Origin: Bradyrhizobium sp. BR 10289
GTDB lineage: Bacteria; Pseudomonadota; Alphaproteobacteria; Rhizobiales; Xanthobacteraceae
Length of the DNA stretch: 64,000 nucleotides
Assembly: GCF_019455385.1 (NCBI RefSeq)
Contig: NZ_JACOFR010000011.1
Location: 62,001-126,000, forward strand
Direction of reading: 5' to 3'
Part shown: piece by piece, positions 34,593 through 43,523 of the stretch
Layout: every line of letters starts with the position of its first letter
How positions within the stretch are numbered: the stretch's first letter is position 1
The notes under the pieces: generated by a model
What the model saw: only the letters and a program-made list of their open reading frames with translations
What the model was told of the DNA's origin: nothing
Database searches by the model: none
Position numbers and translations under genes: made by a program

Positions 34593-35570
34593 GTGAACCT
34601 GCCCGCGCTGATGCTATCGATATCGGTCGTTTTCGTTGGACCTGCTGCCTTTGCGCAGCAAGCCAGCGCCGTCCTTCCGTCCGACGGATTTCCCGCCTGG
34701 GCGTTCTTGTGGGACCCATCCGTCAAGGTGCCTCCGCCGGACGACAAACCCAATCGACTGGACGGCAGCGACGCTTCGTTCAGTTGGAAGCAGGCCAGAG
34801 ACCTTTTCTTTGCACCGGATTGGCATCCGGACGACCATCCGGCCATGCCGGAGATCGTTGCCACCGGGCGCAAGCCGGACATCCGCGCGTGCGGAGCATG
34901 CCATCGCGTCGAGGGCACCGGCGGTCCCGAGGGTGCGAGTCTCGCGGGGTTGCCGGTGAACTATTTGGTTCAGCAACTCGCCGACTTCAAAAGTGGCGCC
35001 AGAACGATGTCGGGGCCGGAGAGACCCCCCAAACTCATGATTGCGTTGGCCAAGGCCATGACCGACGCCGAGATGCGGGCTGCGGCGGAATATTTTGCAG
35101 AGCTGAAGCCCAGGCGGCTGATCAAGGTCGTCGAAAGCGAGAGCATTCCCAAAACCGGGCCATCTCGCATGTTTTACGTCAAGAGCGCCGAGGGCGGCAC
35201 CGAAGCGCTCGGCGAGCGAATCGTCGAGATGCCTGACGACATCGATAAGTTCGAGCTTCGTGACTCGCGAGCGACCTTCACGGCCTATGTGCCGATCGGC
35301 AGCTTGGCGAAGGGACAAGCACTTGTCACGACCGGCGGATCGGGCACGACCGTTGCTTGCGCCGGCTGCCACGGTCCGGATCTCCGAGGCACTGGCGATA
35401 TTCCCTCGATTGCGGGTCGTTCGCCGACCTACATCGTGCGACAGCTCTATGAGTTTCAGAACGGAGGCCGCGCGGCAAGCGCGAGCGCCTTGATGAAACC
35501 GACGGTGGAAAAATTGTCCGTGAACGACATGATCGCGCTGGCCGCTTACGTGGCATCGCTCGCGCCATGA
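34593..35570 (+). CDS. Periplasmic diheme cytochrome c
   Basis: This protein of 325 residues has a signal peptide (about 1-22, ending AFAQQ) and two heme c motifs: CGACH at 100-104 and CAGCH at 256-260. A candidate axial Met lies in each domain. The two-domain layout resembles cytochrome c4-type or alcohol dehydrogenase-linked electron carriers. I chose the GTG behind AGAGGATC because the signal sequence starts there. The frame is open upstream through a tandem duplication. The partner enzyme is not evident in the module. The PQQ dehydrogenase at 39654 is one possibility, but it is outside the inserted region. Confidence 0.8.
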   Translation: MNLPALMLSISVVFVGPAAFAQQASAVLPSDGFPAWAFLWDPSVKVPPPDDKPNRLDGSDASFSWKQARDLFFAPDWHPDDHPAMPEIVATGRKPDIRACGACHRVEGTGGPEGASLAGLPVNYLVQQLADFKSGARTMSGPERPPKLMIALAKAMTDAEMRAAAEYFAELKPRRLIKVVESESIPKTGPSRMFYVKSAEGGTEALGERIVEMPDDIDKFELRDSRATFTAYVPIGSLAKGQALVTTGGSGTTVACAGCHGPDLRGTGDIPSIAGRSPTYIVRQLYEFQNGGRAASASALMKPTVEKLSVNDMIALAAYVASLAP

Positions 35571-35604
35571 TTTGAACCATCGCTTCCGGGCCCTGTCCCG
35601 AGAA

Positions 35605-35795
35605 ATTGTCGAACCCCGCGTGGGCGAGCTCTACCGGCTTGGCGCAGAGCGTTGTCGCGAGTGCGTCTTGCTGGGCTGGGTGCGTGCGGAAAGCGCAGGC
35701 ATTCGTCGCGCTGTCGCGTGCGGCGCTCGCTTCCATCGCAGATCAAACTGCGGCACGCATCACGCGCGATCAGAAAGATCGACCATCGCCGTGGT
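35605..35795 (+). pseudogene. Decayed copy of the cca 3' end
   Basis: Two pieces in different frames match the end of CCA transferase. LYRLGAERCRECVLLGWVRAES corresponds to LYRLGPERYHDRVLLGWARAAS of the intact protein. ALASIADQTAARITRDQ corresponds to ALAAIADQAVVRVSRDG. About 40 codons between them are missing and the frame is shifted. After the second piece GACCATCG also matches the start of the TauE/SafE gene. It is a relict of an earlier cca-TauE junction. Confidence 0.72.
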
Positions 35796-36762
35796 TCGTT
35801 CCCATTCGATATTGCGTCGGTGAGCAGCCGAAGTGATCGCGGAAGCGGCGATTGAAGTAAGTCACTTCATTGAAGCCGCAGGCAAAGGCGATGTCACTCA
35901 CCTTCGTGCCGTCGTAGCGAACATCCGTCAGCATGGCCCGCGCCTTCTGCAGGCGCAGCTCGAGGACGCGCTCGGAGAATGTCGCGCCGCTTTCGAGCAG
36001 CAGATCGCTCACATAGCGGCGCGACAGCTTGAGGCCATCCGCTATGGCCGTGATCGACAGGGACGGTTCGGCGAAGCGCTTCTCGATGATCGCGATCAGT
36101 TCGCGCTGCCGCGCGGCGCGCAAGCCGCGTTCCGCCGCGATCTCCGCGACTTCCCCGCGCGCGCCGAGCGCCAGCACGATCAGGTCTCCGAGCGTGGCCT
36201 GGGCGCGCCGCATCAACTCCGGGTCTTCGCAGATTTCATCGGCTTCAAGCAGAAAATTGATGGTGCGCTCGAGATGCCGGACCGCCGGATTCGCGGGGTC
36301 GAGCAACATGGCCGCACGATGATCGGCATGCGGAACGAGTTTCAGAATTTGCGCACGAGGTATGGAGGCCAAATTCCACGCCGTGAGACCGTTGGTAAAG
36401 CTCGAGACCGGCTGGGCGATGTTGAAGGCGACGACGCTTCCCGGTTTCAGCTCGAACCCCTGGTCGCCCACCGTCCATAATTGCGGCTGGGGGCTGCGAT
36501 AAAAGCCCACGAAAATGTCGTCGCGATCATGGGCCACGTGCTTGCGCGTGCGCACGTAGTGGCCGGTCGTCGTGGCAAACCGGCCGACGCTCAATTCGCC
36601 AAGCAGGACATTCTTCGACGCGGTATAGAATGGCCTGTCCTCGGCGTGCTTCATCTCCGCCTTGCCGAGTTGCTCCATCCAGATGTCATGCCACAGGCGG
36701 AAGCGGGCCTTATCATTCAGATGGGATGGAAGCTGGTCCGATGAAAATTCTACCTTCGGCAT
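35770..36762 (-). CDS. AraC family transcriptional regulator
   Basis: This regulator of 330 residues has an N-terminal AraC_binding_2-type domain (starting MPKVEFSSDQLPSHLNDKAR). A C-terminal double helix-turn-helix lies at about 225-320 (ITAIADGLKLSRRYVSDLLL and VSDIAFACGFNEVTYFNRRF). The open frame extends 86 codons upstream, but the family start fits this ATG. The last residues NHGDGRSF and the stop are read antisense through the decayed cca copy, so the gene end was probably reshaped by the insertion. It is divergent from the beta-barrel gene, which it may control. Confidence 0.85.
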   Translation of the reverse strand: MPKVEFSSDQLPSHLNDKARFRLWHDIWMEQLGKAEMKHAEDRPFYTASKNVLLGELSVGRFATTTGHYVRTRKHVAHDRDDIFVGFYRSPQPQLWTVGDQGFELKPGSVVAFNIAQPVSSFTNGLTAWNLASIPRAQILKLVPHADHRAAMLLDPANPAVRHLERTINFLLEADEICEDPELMRRAQATLGDLIVLALGARGEVAEIAAERGLRAARQRELIAIIEKRFAEPSLSITAIADGLKLSRRYVSDLLLESGATFSERVLELRLQKARAMLTDVRYDGTKVSDIAFACGFNEVTYFNRRFRDHFGCSPTQYRMGTNHGDGRSF

Positions 36763-37053
36763 ATCCGTCCATAATGCTCGCGTGCCGGTTCCATTGGTAT
36801 CATGAGGCCACGTGAAAGGCATCCGCCCACGCACCCGCTGATCTGATGCAAAAGCGGTCCGCCGTGCATTCCAGGTCAAGTTCAGTGCTGGATAGGTCAA
36901 GTTTTCGGCTGCCGACCGTTGCGCCGAAATCACATCCGCCAGCGATCCCTGTGCCGTACCGTCTCGATCAAGCCCAGCACCTTCGTGGACAAGACGACCC
37001 AAGCGCAGCTCGATAGTCATTCCGAGCGACGGACTTATTGGGAATTCTTGAAC
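36763..37053. other. Divergent gap between AraC regulator and beta-barrel gene
   Basis: This stretch of 291 bases would hold both promoters. The minus strand frame stays open here, so a longer AraC protein cannot be excluded. I see no clear repeat or -35/-10 pair. Confidence 0.4.
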
Positions 37054-37932
37054 ATGAGAAAATTGATCGCGGCCGCTGTTGTCGTTTCAGGCATGATGCT
37101 GTCGTACGCATCGGCTGCCGAGCCAGTCCCCCTCTATGGCTGGACCGGATGGTACGGTGGCGTGAATGCCGGCTACGGCTGGCAACACAAGAGCGCGGCT
37201 TACACCGGCGATTACTTCGCCGATCCGGTGACGGGTCTCGGCGGCGGCGCGGGCACCGTGTTCAGCGATGATCTGGCGATGAGTTCGCTGCAGGCGAGCG
37301 AAGAGGCGGCCGTGAATCATCCGGCCTACCGGCAATCTCTTCACACGTCCGGCTTCACAGGCGGCGGACAGATCGGCTACAATTGGCAGATCGAGCGCAG
37401 ATGGGTCGCGGGTTTCGAAGCGGACCTGCAATACGCCAACGTCAAGGGCGATAGTCTGTTCAGGGCGCCCGATGGGGGCGGCGTCACCCTGTCGGCGGCA
37501 TCTTCCCATCAACTCGACTGGTACGGCACGCTGCGCGGCCGGATCGGCTATTTGCTGACCGACCGCCTGCTCGCGTTCGGCACGGGCGGCCTCGCCTATG
37601 GTGGAACGAAGGCACAGGCCGCCATCTCCATCATTGGTCCGCTGGGGTGGAGTATCGACGGCGGCTTCGTCACGAGGATCATCTGTCCTGGCTTCACGAC
37701 CTGCCTCGCGGGAGCCTCGTCACAAACGTCAGCCGGCTGGGCGGCCGGCGGCGGCCTCGAATACGCGGTGCTGCCGAACGTCACCATCAAGGCCGAATAT
37801 CTGCACATCGACCTCGGCCACCAGAACGTGAAGCTGACGGTGCAGGGCCCGGCGACCGGCAATGGCTTTGTCAATGTCAGGTTCAGCAACGCTTACGACA
37901 TCGCTCGTATGGGAATGAACTTCCGGTTTTGA
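37054..37932 (+). CDS. Outer-membrane beta-barrel protein (Omp25/P44 type)
   Basis: This protein of 292 residues has a signal peptide (about 1-21, ending SYASAAE). The YGWTGWYGGVNAGYGW start is typical of rhizobial outer-membrane porin-like proteins of the Omp25 family. Strands of alternating residues follow (WVAGFEADLQYANVKG, WYGTLRGRIGYLLTDRLLAFGTGGLAYGG). It ends in an aromatic residue in MGMNFRF, as needed for barrel insertion. The only Cys pair (CPGFTTC, about 211-217) may form a disulfide. It is part of module B in the insertion region. Confidence 0.85.
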   Translation: MRKLIAAAVVVSGMMLSYASAAEPVPLYGWTGWYGGVNAGYGWQHKSAAYTGDYFADPVTGLGGGAGTVFSDDLAMSSLQASEEAAVNHPAYRQSLHTSGFTGGGQIGYNWQIERRWVAGFEADLQYANVKGDSLFRAPDGGGVTLSAASSHQLDWYGTLRGRIGYLLTDRLLAFGTGGLAYGGTKAQAAISIIGPLGWSIDGGFVTRIICPGFTTCLAGASSQTSAGWAAGGGLEYAVLPNVTIKAEYLHIDLGHQNVKLTVQGPATGNGFVNVRFSNAYDIARMGMNFRF

Positions 37933-37997
37933 CTCGCGCGGGGCCACCGAAGACGGCGCTCCATCCGGCGGCCGGCTGCTCGAAAAAATGTGAAGCC

Positions 37998-38120
37998 GGA
38001 CATGTGTTGACACGCACCGAAGACGCTTGGCTTGCGGCGGATTTTCCCCTAGAGGAAGCCGCACTCGCTGCCATCGCCGATCAAGCTGCGGCCCGCATCA
38101 ACCGCGACGAGAGAAATTGA
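37998..38120 (+). pseudogene. Preserved 3'-end fragment of cca
   Basis: GHVLTRTEDAWLAADFPLEE followed by AALAAIADQAAARINRD matches the last 40 residues of the intact CCA transferase. By my own count about 85 percent of bases agree. Its TGA overlaps the TTG start of the TauE/SafE gene in TTGA, the normal coupling of an operon. So this fragment is probably the original cca end and the intact gene now carries an acquired one. It has no start or body. Confidence 0.82.
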
Positions 38121-38887
38121 CCATCGTCTCAGGCTTCGCCGACATCTCGATTTTCCAGCTCCTGCTGGTAGCAATGATGGCGTTGTTTGCTTCGATCATC
38201 GGTGGTCTCGCCGGCTACGGCACCGGCGCCTTGATGCCGCTGGTCCTCGTGCCGCTGGTCGGCGCCGAGCCGGTGGTGCCGATCATCGCGATCTCTGCGA
38301 TGTTCACCAATTGCAGCCGCGCGATCGCCTATCTCCGTTATGTCGACCGCCGCCGCGCAGCGATCGTGCTTGCCTGCGCCGCGCTGACGACCGTGCTCGG
38401 CGCCTACGGCTATACGCGCCTCACCAACGCGGGCGCAGCGCTGGTGATCGGCTCCATGCTGATCCTGAGCGTGCCGCTGCGCCGCGTGCTGCGGCGTCGC
38501 CAGGTCAAGATCGGCGACACCGGTCTTGCCGCCGGCTCCGTCGGCTACGGCGTGCTGGTCGGCGGCACCTCCGGCTCCGGCGTGATCCTGCTCTCGCTCT
38601 TGATGGCCGCAGGCCTCGAAGGCGCCGCGGTGATCGCGACCGATGCGATGATCTCGCTCGGCACCGGCCTGATCAAGATCTCCGTGTTCGGCCTTGCAGG
38701 TGCCGTCACCGCGCAGGTGCTCGCCTTCGCGCTGCTGATCGGCGGCATCGCCATCCCCGGCGCATTCCTCGCAAAAGCCTTCGTCGAGCGGATGCCGGTG
38801 CACATCCACACCGCGATCCTCGACGCCGCGGTGATCACGGGCGGGCTGGTGATGATCTCGGCAGCGGTGAGGTCGCTGATCGCCTGA
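38117..38887 (+). CDS. TauE/SafE family sulfite exporter-like membrane protein
   Basis: This membrane protein of 256 residues has about eight helices and repeated GxxxG and small-residue motifs (SIIGGLAGYGTGALMPLVLV near 22-41 and the half-repeat VGYGVLVGGTSGSGVILLSL near 138-157). This is the two-fold pattern of the TauE/SafE anion export family. The substrate (sulfite, sulfoacetate or other) is unknown. It starts with TTG coupled to the cca-end fragment. Before the insertion it was probably co-transcribed with cca. Confidence 0.82.
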   Translation: MTIVSGFADISIFQLLLVAMMALFASIIGGLAGYGTGALMPLVLVPLVGAEPVVPIIAISAMFTNCSRAIAYLRYVDRRRAAIVLACAALTTVLGAYGYTRLTNAGAALVIGSMLILSVPLRRVLRRRQVKIGDTGLAAGSVGYGVLVGGTSGSGVILLSLLMAAGLEGAAVIATDAMISLGTGLIKISVFGLAGAVTAQVLAFALLIGGIAIPGAFLAKAFVERMPVHIHTAILDAAVITGGLVMISAAVRSLIA

Positions 38888-38897
38888 CGATCCCGGC

Positions 38898-39458
38898 TCA
38901 GCGCACGGTCGTATCGGGCGTCACGTTCAGCGGCGCTCCGCCGACCGAGATCGGCCCGCTCGGGGCCGTGACGTGCGGCGGCTTCTTTTGCTTCGGCACG
39001 GCGCGCGCTGCCGGAGCGGGCGCGGCGGGAGGCGCCGGCGGCATCGCGGCAGTCGGCGCCGTCAGCGGAGCCGGTGCGACCGATGGCTGCGGGGCCGGGC
39101 TCTTCAGCGCGTCGATTTTCGCATTGAGGTCGGCAAGCTGGCTCATGATCGCCTTCAGCTGCTCCTGCTGGTCGGCGATGGTCCGGTCGATCGTCGCCAG
39201 GTCTTCCGCCGTTTTTTGTTGCGCGGCGAGCAGGTCCGTCATGACTGCGCTGTCATTGGCTTTGCCGTCGGCATCTCCTGCCTCGCGTCCGGTGAGCTGA
39301 CCAAACAATCCCGGGTTCATCCAGGCATAAGCAGCGCCGGCGCCGACGAGTGCAAGGACGACGGCCACGAAGAGCGCGAACGGCCATCGGCGACGCGGCG
39401 CGGGTACAAAGGGCGGCGGCTCGGCGGCTGGCCAGTTCTGAGACGATTCGATGCTCAT
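38898..39458 (-). CDS. Membrane-anchored coiled-coil protein with Pro/Ala-rich tail
   Basis: This protein of 186 residues has a short cytoplasmic start, then one helix (about 26-46, FALFVAVVLALVGAGAAYAW). A coiled-coil stretch lies near 72-120 (LLAAQQKTAEDLATIDRTIA and QLADLNAKIDALK). The tail is a low-complexity Pro/Ala tract with a basic QKKPPH segment. It is probably periplasmic after the helix. I do not recognise the family. It converges on the TauE/SafE gene. Confidence 0.72.
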   Translation of the reverse strand: MSIESSQNWPAAEPPPFVPAPRRRWPFALFVAVVLALVGAGAAYAWMNPGLFGQLTGREAGDADGKANDSAVMTDLLAAQQKTAEDLATIDRTIADQQEQLKAIMSQLADLNAKIDALKSPAPQPSVAPAPLTAPTAAMPPAPPAAPAPAARAVPKQKKPPHVTAPSGPISVGGAPLNVTPDTTVR

Positions 39459-39653
39459 CCAAACTTCCTAGTCAGCCTTTCGGCTCAGCGCAATTGGCGC
39501 GTCGGCCATCGGCATCCGCTTTCTTACAACTGCAATCGGGCATCCCGGGACTGAAATGGTTCGGTAGCACCGCCCGGCCAGGCTTGGCGTGTCATGTCCA
39601 ACGGAAGCAGACGCACGCATCGCCGTCTCGATCTGCACGGAAGAAGGTGAGCC

Positions 39654-41822
39654 ATGGGACGATCAAGCGCCGAATGCCAATGGCCTGAGGAAAAGTTAAA
39701 GATCCGGATTGCGGTCCGCAAGGTCAGCCGCGATCTTGCTCGCCTTCTTGTTCTCGTGGGTGTTTCTTTCCCGTTGCACGCATGGGCACAGACCGCGACC
39801 GCTGACAGCATCAAGGCGGATATCGCGCGGGTCGACAGCGATTTCATCAAGGCCAATGCGAAAACGTCGCGGGATTGGCCGACTGTCGGCCTCGATTACG
39901 CCGAGACGCGGTTCAGCAGGCTCGATCAGATCAACGCCGGCAACGTCAATCAGCTCGGCCTGGTCTGGAGCTACAATCTGGAATCATCGCGCGGCATCGA
40001 GGCCACCCCGCTCGTCGTCGGCGGCATCATGTATCAGTCGGCGCCCTGGAACGTGGTCCATGCCATCGACGCGCGGACGGGTCAGAAAATCTGGACCTTC
40101 GATCCGGGCGTCGACCGGTCGAAGGGCTATCGTGGCTGCTGCGACGCCGTCAGCCGCGGCCTTGCGCTTTACAAGGGCAGGGTCTTCGAAGCCGTCTATG
40201 ACGGCCGCCTGATCGCGCTCGATGCCGCGACCGGGGCCAAGGTCTGGGAAACCGACACGCTGATCGATCACGCGCATTCCTACACCATCACCGGCGCGCC
40301 GCGTGTCTTCAACGGCAAGGTGGTGATCGGCCAGAGCGGCGCCGAATACGGTGCGCGTGGATATGTGACAGCCTACGACAGCGAGACCGGCCATCAACTC
40401 TGGCGCTGGTTCACCGTGCCCGGCGATCCGTCGAAGCCGTTCGAGGACGCCTCGATGGCAGCCGCGGCGAAGACCTGGGACCCCTCGGGCAGGTACTGGA
40501 TCAATGGCGGCGGCGGCACGCCGTGGGACACGATCACGTTCGATCCCGATTTGAACCTCGTCTATGTCGGCACCGGCAATGGCGGTCCGTGGAATCGCAA
40601 GCTTCGCAGCCCGTCCGGCGGCGACAATCTTTATCTCGCCTCCATCGTCGCGCTCAACGCCGATACGGGCCAGTATGTCTGGCACTACCAGGAGACGCCC
40701 GGCGACAATTGGGACTATACCTCGACCCAGCCGATGATCCTCGCCGACATCGAGATCGACGGCGCGCCGCGCAAGGTGATCCTGCACGCGCCGAAGAACG
40801 GCTTCTTCTTCGTCATCGATCGCACCAACGGCAAGTTCATCTCGGCGAAGAACTTCGTCGATGTGAACTGGGCGACGGGATATGGCGCCGACGGACGGCC
40901 GATCGAGTTGCCGGCTGCGCGCGACTCCGATCGATACGAGTCCATTCCGGGACCGGACGGCGCTCACAACTGGCAGCCGATGTCGTTCAATCCCATCACC
41001 GGCCTCGTCTACCTTCCGGCGCAGCACATCCCGGTCAACCTGACGCCGGAGAGATCATTCGAGCAGAATGCGGTGACACCGGGCAAGCCCGGCGCCTTGC
41101 TGGGCGCGAATATCGGCTTCGCTTTCAACCCGTCGCCGACATCGGCCCGGTTTGGACGTCTGCTCGCCTGGGATCCGGTGCATCAGAAGGAGGTCTGGCG
41201 CGTCGAGCACAGCTCGCCGTGGAATGGCGGCACGCTGACCACCGCCGGCAATCTGGTTTTCCAGGGCACGGCGGATGGCCGCTTCGTCGCCTATGACGCC
41301 GCAAACGGCTCCAGGCTGTGGGAGATCCCGACCGGCACCGGTGCGATCGCCGCGGCCGCGACCTACATGGTCGATGACAGGCAATATATCTCGATTGCGG
41401 TCGGCTGGGGCGGCTCCTATGGCCTGACACACCGCGAGACCCCGTACCAGAACCCGGGAACGATCTATACCTATGCGCTCGGCGGCACGGCGAAGCTACC
41501 GGCCTTCGTCAAGGATCAGACCGGACCGCTGCTCCAGGGCGTGAAGTACGATCCAAAAGACATCAGGGAAGGCGCGGAGATCTACATGACGGCGGGCTGC
41601 ATCGCCTGCCACGGCGTTCCCGGCATCGGCCACGGCGGCAACATCGTCAATCTCGGCTATGTCGGAGCGGACGAGATCACCAATCTCGGGACCATCGTCT
41701 TCCATGGTCCATTCGGCGACCGGGGCATGCCTGATTTCAGCGGCAAGCTGACGGAAGGCGACATCGGCAAGCTCCAGGCCTTCATCCAGGGAACTGTCGA
41801 CATCATCAGGCAGAGCAGGTGA
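39654..41822 (+). CDS. PQQ-dependent quinohemoprotein alcohol dehydrogenase
   Basis: This periplasmic enzyme of 722 residues would oxidise alcohols with PQQ. A basic N-terminus and signal peptide end near HAWAQT (46). An eight-bladed propeller follows with the vicinal disulfide GCCDAV near 165, W-docking repeats, and NWDYTSTQP carrying the catalytic Asp. The residue two after that Asp is Thr, where lanthanide-dependent enzymes have Asp, so calcium is the likely metal. The C-terminal domain has a heme c motif CIACH (about 653), making it a quinohemoprotein. The ATG follows GAAGGTGAGCC. No dedicated cytochrome or PQQ synthesis gene adjoins it. Confidence 0.9.
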   Translation: MGRSSAECQWPEEKLKIRIAVRKVSRDLARLLVLVGVSFPLHAWAQTATADSIKADIARVDSDFIKANAKTSRDWPTVGLDYAETRFSRLDQINAGNVNQLGLVWSYNLESSRGIEATPLVVGGIMYQSAPWNVVHAIDARTGQKIWTFDPGVDRSKGYRGCCDAVSRGLALYKGRVFEAVYDGRLIALDAATGAKVWETDTLIDHAHSYTITGAPRVFNGKVVIGQSGAEYGARGYVTAYDSETGHQLWRWFTVPGDPSKPFEDASMAAAAKTWDPSGRYWINGGGGTPWDTITFDPDLNLVYVGTGNGGPWNRKLRSPSGGDNLYLASIVALNADTGQYVWHYQETPGDNWDYTSTQPMILADIEIDGAPRKVILHAPKNGFFFVIDRTNGKFISAKNFVDVNWATGYGADGRPIELPAARDSDRYESIPGPDGAHNWQPMSFNPITGLVYLPAQHIPVNLTPERSFEQNAVTPGKPGALLGANIGFAFNPSPTSARFGRLLAWDPVHQKEVWRVEHSSPWNGGTLTTAGNLVFQGTADGRFVAYDAANGSRLWEIPTGTGAIAAAATYMVDDRQYISIAVGWGGSYGLTHRETPYQNPGTIYTYALGGTAKLPAFVKDQTGPLLQGVKYDPKDIREGAEIYMTAGCIACHGVPGIGHGGNIVNLGYVGADEITNLGTIVFHGPFGDRGMPDFSGKLTEGDIGKLQAFIQGTVDIIRQSR

Positions 41823-41983
41823 TGAGCGATCTTCTCACATGCCGCTTTGTGCCCACAGGCGGTCGTCTTCTGCCTACGGCTGTAACCATCTCAAACCATG
41901 GCGACATCGTTCGGTAGCGCGCGGCGCTTCATCCTTGGCGGGACCGCCGCGCATCCGCGGCCAGGCGATGGAGAGATTCTGAG

Positions 41984-43282
41984 ATGTCGTATGATTTTCT
42001 GCTGGCGTCGTGGGGGACCCTCGGCAATCTGAGCCCGATGCTCACTGCGGCGCGGAGGCTGCATCGACATGGACACCACGTCCGCGTGATGGCGGATCCG
42101 GCGATGCGGTCCGAGGTCGAGGCCGCCGGCTTTGCCTTCGTCACGTGGCGCCGCGCGCCGACCGGAACGGCGGCGGACCCGGTCGATGTCTCGGATATCC
42201 AGGATTTTCTGCGCCGCGCCCTCTTCGATCCCGCCGCGCTCTATGCGGCCGATATCAGGGACGAGATCGACCGCCTGCCGACCGATGCCGTTCTGGTGCT
42301 TGATACGCTGTTCGGTGCCGCGCTCGGGGCCGAAGCATCCGGCGTGCCCTTCGCGCTTCTGTCCCCCCATGTCAGCCTTCGGCCGCTGCCGGGAGTGCCG
42401 CCGATCACCAGCGCCTTGAGCCAGCCGAGAACGGCGGAGGAGCGCGCCGAGGTGGACGCCGCCAATGTCAGCCAGGCCGAGACGATCAATGCGTTCCTGC
42501 CGGATTTCAACCGTGTTCGCGCCGATCTTGGTCTTCCGGCGCTGGCTGATATGTTCGATCTGTTCGATCGCGCCAACCGGCTCCTGCTCGCCACCAGTCA
42601 GGCGTTCGACTTTCAGGCCGATACGCTGCCCGACAATCTCACTTATATCGGACCGCTGCTCGACGTTCCGAGCTGGTCGAGATCGCTCCAGGCCGAGGCA
42701 TGGCGAGCGCCATGGTCGGGCCGCTCGGGCCGTCCGCGCGCGCTGATCGCATGCAGCACAGGCGCGCAAGGCCAGCGCGACATGTTCCAGCGCATCATCG
42801 ACGCGATGGAAACGGTCGAGATCGATGCCATCGCAACGGCGGGTCCCAATCTGGACATCGCCGATCTCAGGGCGCCGAAGAACGTGCATCTGGTGCGCGG
42901 CGCGCCGCATGATCTCGTCATGAAGGATGTCTCCGTGGTGATATCGCAGGGCGGCCACGGCACCACCACGCGTTCGCTCCTCAACGGATTGCCGCAACTC
43001 ATTCTGCCGATGGGGCGCGATCAGGCCGCCAACGCCGCACGGGTCGCCGCAAGGGGAGCGGGGCTTCAACTGCCTGCAGCTGCCTCGGCGGCGGACATCG
43101 CCGCGGCGGTGAACCGGTTGATCGGAGAACCGCAATTCAGGATGGCCGCCGGTCTCATCGGCGAAGCCATGAAGGCCGACATCGATCGCTCCAGCCTCGT
43201 CGACGAGATGGAAGCGATCGCCGCCTTGGGCCGCGCGGCGCGGCAGCAGCCGAACAAGCTGCCGCTTCGCAAATCGGCGTGA
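41984..43282 (+). CDS. Glycosyltransferase, GT1/UGT-like (MGT family)
   Basis: This protein of 432 residues has the GT-B layout. The N-terminal acceptor half starts YDFLLASWGTLGNLSPMLTAARRL, with the family GTLGNxxP-like motif. The C-terminal nucleotide-sugar half has a signature region VRGAPHDLVMKDVSVVISQG, then GGHGTTTRSLLNGLPQLILP, then the D/E-Q pair in GRDQAANAARV. Such enzymes move sugar from UDP- or TDP-sugars to small lipophilic acceptors such as macrolides, sterols or carotenoids. The acceptor cannot be read. It is a single gene. Confidence 0.85.
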   Translation: MSYDFLLASWGTLGNLSPMLTAARRLHRHGHHVRVMADPAMRSEVEAAGFAFVTWRRAPTGTAADPVDVSDIQDFLRRALFDPAALYAADIRDEIDRLPTDAVLVLDTLFGAALGAEASGVPFALLSPHVSLRPLPGVPPITSALSQPRTAEERAEVDAANVSQAETINAFLPDFNRVRADLGLPALADMFDLFDRANRLLLATSQAFDFQADTLPDNLTYIGPLLDVPSWSRSLQAEAWRAPWSGRSGRPRALIACSTGAQGQRDMFQRIIDAMETVEIDAIATAGPNLDIADLRAPKNVHLVRGAPHDLVMKDVSVVISQGGHGTTTRSLLNGLPQLILPMGRDQAANAARVAARGAGLQLPAAASAADIAAAVNRLIGEPQFRMAAGLIGEAMKADIDRSSLVDEMEAIAALGRAARQQPNKLPLRKSA

Positions 43283-43325
43283 TCGAAACGGGCGGCGCGA
43301 GGCGGACGGGTGCACGCCCGGTTGC

Positions 43326-43523
43326 TCAGGCCGTATGCCCGTCGAACTTGCCCTGCTTGGGTGTCTTCTTGTCGCGCTGCGGGGTCATCCTTGTGGGGGC
43401 CGGTTGGCCCGGCACGCCGCGTGGTCCGAGCTGCTCGCGCTGGAGATCGTCTTCCGAGAACGCCGGCTCGACACCATTCGGCGCAACCTGTCGTGTGGCA
43501 TTCGCATCGTCTGGCTTGTTCAT
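43326..43523 (-). CDS. Small hydrophilic protein (65 aa)
   Basis: This protein of 65 residues starts MNKPDDANATRQVAPNGVEP and ends TPKQGKFDGHTA. It is highly charged, Pro/Gln-rich and probably disordered. The ATG follows CGGGAGAGAACA, a good ribosome binding site, which is the main reason to accept it. I know no function. It is convergent with the glycosyltransferase gene. Confidence 0.55.
   Translation of the reverse strand: MNKPDDANATRQVAPNGVEPAFSEDDLQREQLGPRGVPGQPAPTRMTPQRDKKTPKQGKFDGHTA

Larger units (their letters stand above)
33819..38116. mobile_element. Accreted insertion region bounded by copies of the cca 3' end
   Basis: The 3' end of cca occurs three times: within the intact gene (33696-33818, with weak similarity to about 33840), as a decayed copy (about 35605-35795), and as a preserved fragment (37998-38120). 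The last is still fused to the TauE/SafE start by a TTGA overlap. Between copies lie module A (small membrane protein and diheme cytochrome c) and module B (AraC regulator and beta-barrel protein). No integrase, transposase or tRNA is seen. The pattern fits two successive integrations into the cca 3' end, or repeated duplication. Confidence 0.5.

Noticed and set aside
33819..38116. Classic integrative element with integrase at cca
   Set aside because: No integrase, transposase or direct-repeat att core could be found, so only the accretion pattern is claimed.
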